A DNA stretch of 64,000 nt from Setoptus koraiensis (Eukaryota; Arthropoda). The notes under the pieces were generated by a model. The model was not told the origin of the DNA. It saw nothing but the letters and a program-made list of their open reading frames with translations, and made no database searches. The stretch spans positions 12,896,001-12,960,000 of the forward strand of contig CM106585.1 of the NCBI GenBank assembly GCA_048013815.1. Direction: 5' to 3'. Within the stretch, counting starts at the first letter, position 1. Every line of letters begins with the position of its first letter. Positions 63,249 to 64,000 of this stretch are shown piece after piece. The position numbers were made by a program, and so were the translations under genes.

Positions 63249-64000
63249 TTGTTCAAGATGCGTCTATTTTTGATTGCCTCGTTGTGGTGGCGCGCGCAAT
63301 GCTCCACAACACCAAGGCCCAAGGTTGTTGTTGTGGTGTCGTAATGCTCACAACAACAACACAATTCCGTTGCATCATCGCCCTCACACGATGACAGCCG
63401 GTGTCCGCTGGCCGACGGGGGCGTTCTCGGCGAGTCCGGACCGCTCCCCAAAGAGTCCACAATGCCCAAAGTGCCCACAATGCCCAAAGTGCCCACAGCT
63501 GTCGGGTAAGGCTGGCCGGGGGCCCGGTTGCCATGGCAGCCGCGCCAGCAACAACAGTGCCGCGACCCAGACGACATCTGTCGGCCAATCTCGCCACTAG
63601 CTTGGCTGGATTTATTTGGACACCAGTTTGGCAATATTGTTGCAATATTATCATCAACTCGATTATTATTGGTATTATCACTATATGTGTTCGATTCTAT
63701 TGCGTCGCTAGCTTGATTTAGTTTGATATGACGAGCATGATGATGCAATCGACGATGTTTTCGGTGCATCTGCTGCTGTTGCTGTACATGGTTACTAATA
63801 AACAGCTGATTCTGACAAGTTGACTTACCACTGACAGGCATGGCGGCATTAGCACTAGTTTGCGACTTCCGGTCGCTTTTGCAATAATTGTTGTCATTAC
63901 TGCATTTGTGTTCTATTGCTGCAAGTGTCTTGTCAACGGGAATGGCTGTGCTCACAGGGAATGTCGGTGTTGTTGTTGTTGTTGCTGATTGAAAACAACA
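56187..64000 (-). CDS. Giant Gln/Asn/Ser-rich coding exon, 5' end outside the window; possible N-terminal exon of the kinase
   Basis: One frame is open from the right edge to 56,183, about 2,600 codons. The true start is not fixed: the frame stays open to base 64,000, and the first in-frame ATG is at 63,841. A consensus GTAAGT donor at 56,186 lies just before the in-frame stop, so the exon ends at 56,187 with two bases of a split codon and the protein continues leftward. It has Gln and Asn runs (DNA at 56,936-57,013 and 63,113-63,255), a Cys/His-rich N-terminal part including a CGPID repeat (about 62,719-62,770), an acidic run near residue 820, a duplicated SPSRPSSPTQ block, a CVHCQLL motif near residue 1,965, and a better-ordered C-terminus with LEVPINKQARSASVDS, LLKVPQ and RSRSVDIS (residues 2,516-2,565). 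Such R-S-x-S-[VF]-D and LEVP motifs recall N-terminal parts of arthropod rdgA-type kinases as I remember them. Another GTAAGT lies inside the ORF at 63,828. Coding status is likely; the link to the kinase is inferred. Confidence 0.7.
56936..57013 (-). repeat. CAG/CAA run encoding a long Gln tract
   Basis: Mixed CAA and CAG codons encode about 26 consecutive Gln residues near residue 2,320 of the giant exon. The codon mixing should slow expansion by slippage. Confidence 0.9.
60570..60920 (-). repeat. Internal duplication in the giant exon
   Basis: An almost identical block of about 29 bases occurs at about 60,571-60,600 and again at about 60,890-60,918 (minus strand; encodes SPSRPSSPTQ followed by a Pro/His/Gln stretch), flanked by similar GGGTGCGG-rich sequence. 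It looks like an ancestral segmental duplication about 320 bases apart. Confidence 0.75.
63113..63255 (-). repeat. AAC/AGC run encoding an Asn/Ser tract
   Basis: CAA/CAG-type trinucleotides read in the Asn/Ser frame near residues 233-281 of the giant exon. The same triplet read in the Gln frame builds the tract at 56,936-57,013. Confidence 0.9.

Noticed and set aside
1-64000. Retrovirus-like or other LTR elements
   Set aside because: No reverse transcriptase, integrase, capsid-like frame or long terminal direct repeats were recognised.

Overview
This is a eukaryotic nuclear window, almost certainly from an arthropod; a mite or other chelicerate would fit, but the sequence does not settle the clade. 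The evidence is spliced genes with short introns, a tRNA-Phe, a diacylglycerol kinase that reads most like the arthropod rdgA (DGK zeta/iota) branch, and heavy CAA/TTG trinucleotide runs that encode Gln/Asn tracts where they fall in exons.

Layout. About 1-17,800 is GC-rich, full of short tandem repeats and CAA/TTG runs, with no gene I can defend. About 17,800-27,476 is more AT-rich and again nearly empty, apart from one weak plus-strand candidate near 22.5-22.8 kb. A compact gene cluster fills 27.4-33.5 kb: a three-LOTUS-domain MARF1-like gene (minus), a Gemin6-like SMN-complex gene (plus) in divergent orientation, and an rdgA-type diacylglycerol kinase (minus, at least five coding exons) convergent with Gemin6. 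A minus-strand exon with a clean start and a splice donor lies at 38.6-39.2 kb, and a minus-strand tRNA-Phe(GAA) at 40.3 kb. About 40.4-56.2 kb is another gene-poor stretch with several perfect hairpins and minisatellites. From 56,187 to the right edge runs one open minus-strand exon of about 2,600 codons, rich in Gln, Asn, Ser and Cys, ending in a consensus GTAAGT donor just before an in-frame stop.

How it fits together. The first visible kinase exon (acceptor at 33,467) starts with one base of a split codon. Both upstream minus-strand candidate exons, the short MGGKC-starting one and the giant one, end with two bases of a split codon. So both could splice in frame onto the kinase, as alternative N-termini of one gene at least 34 kb long with a 22.7-kb intron. 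This is an inference from strand, phase and splice sites, and is the main hypothesis offered here. The tRNA, the minisatellites and much of the 'empty' right-hand DNA would then lie inside an intron of that gene.

No retrovirus-like, LTR or capsid-bearing element was recognised.
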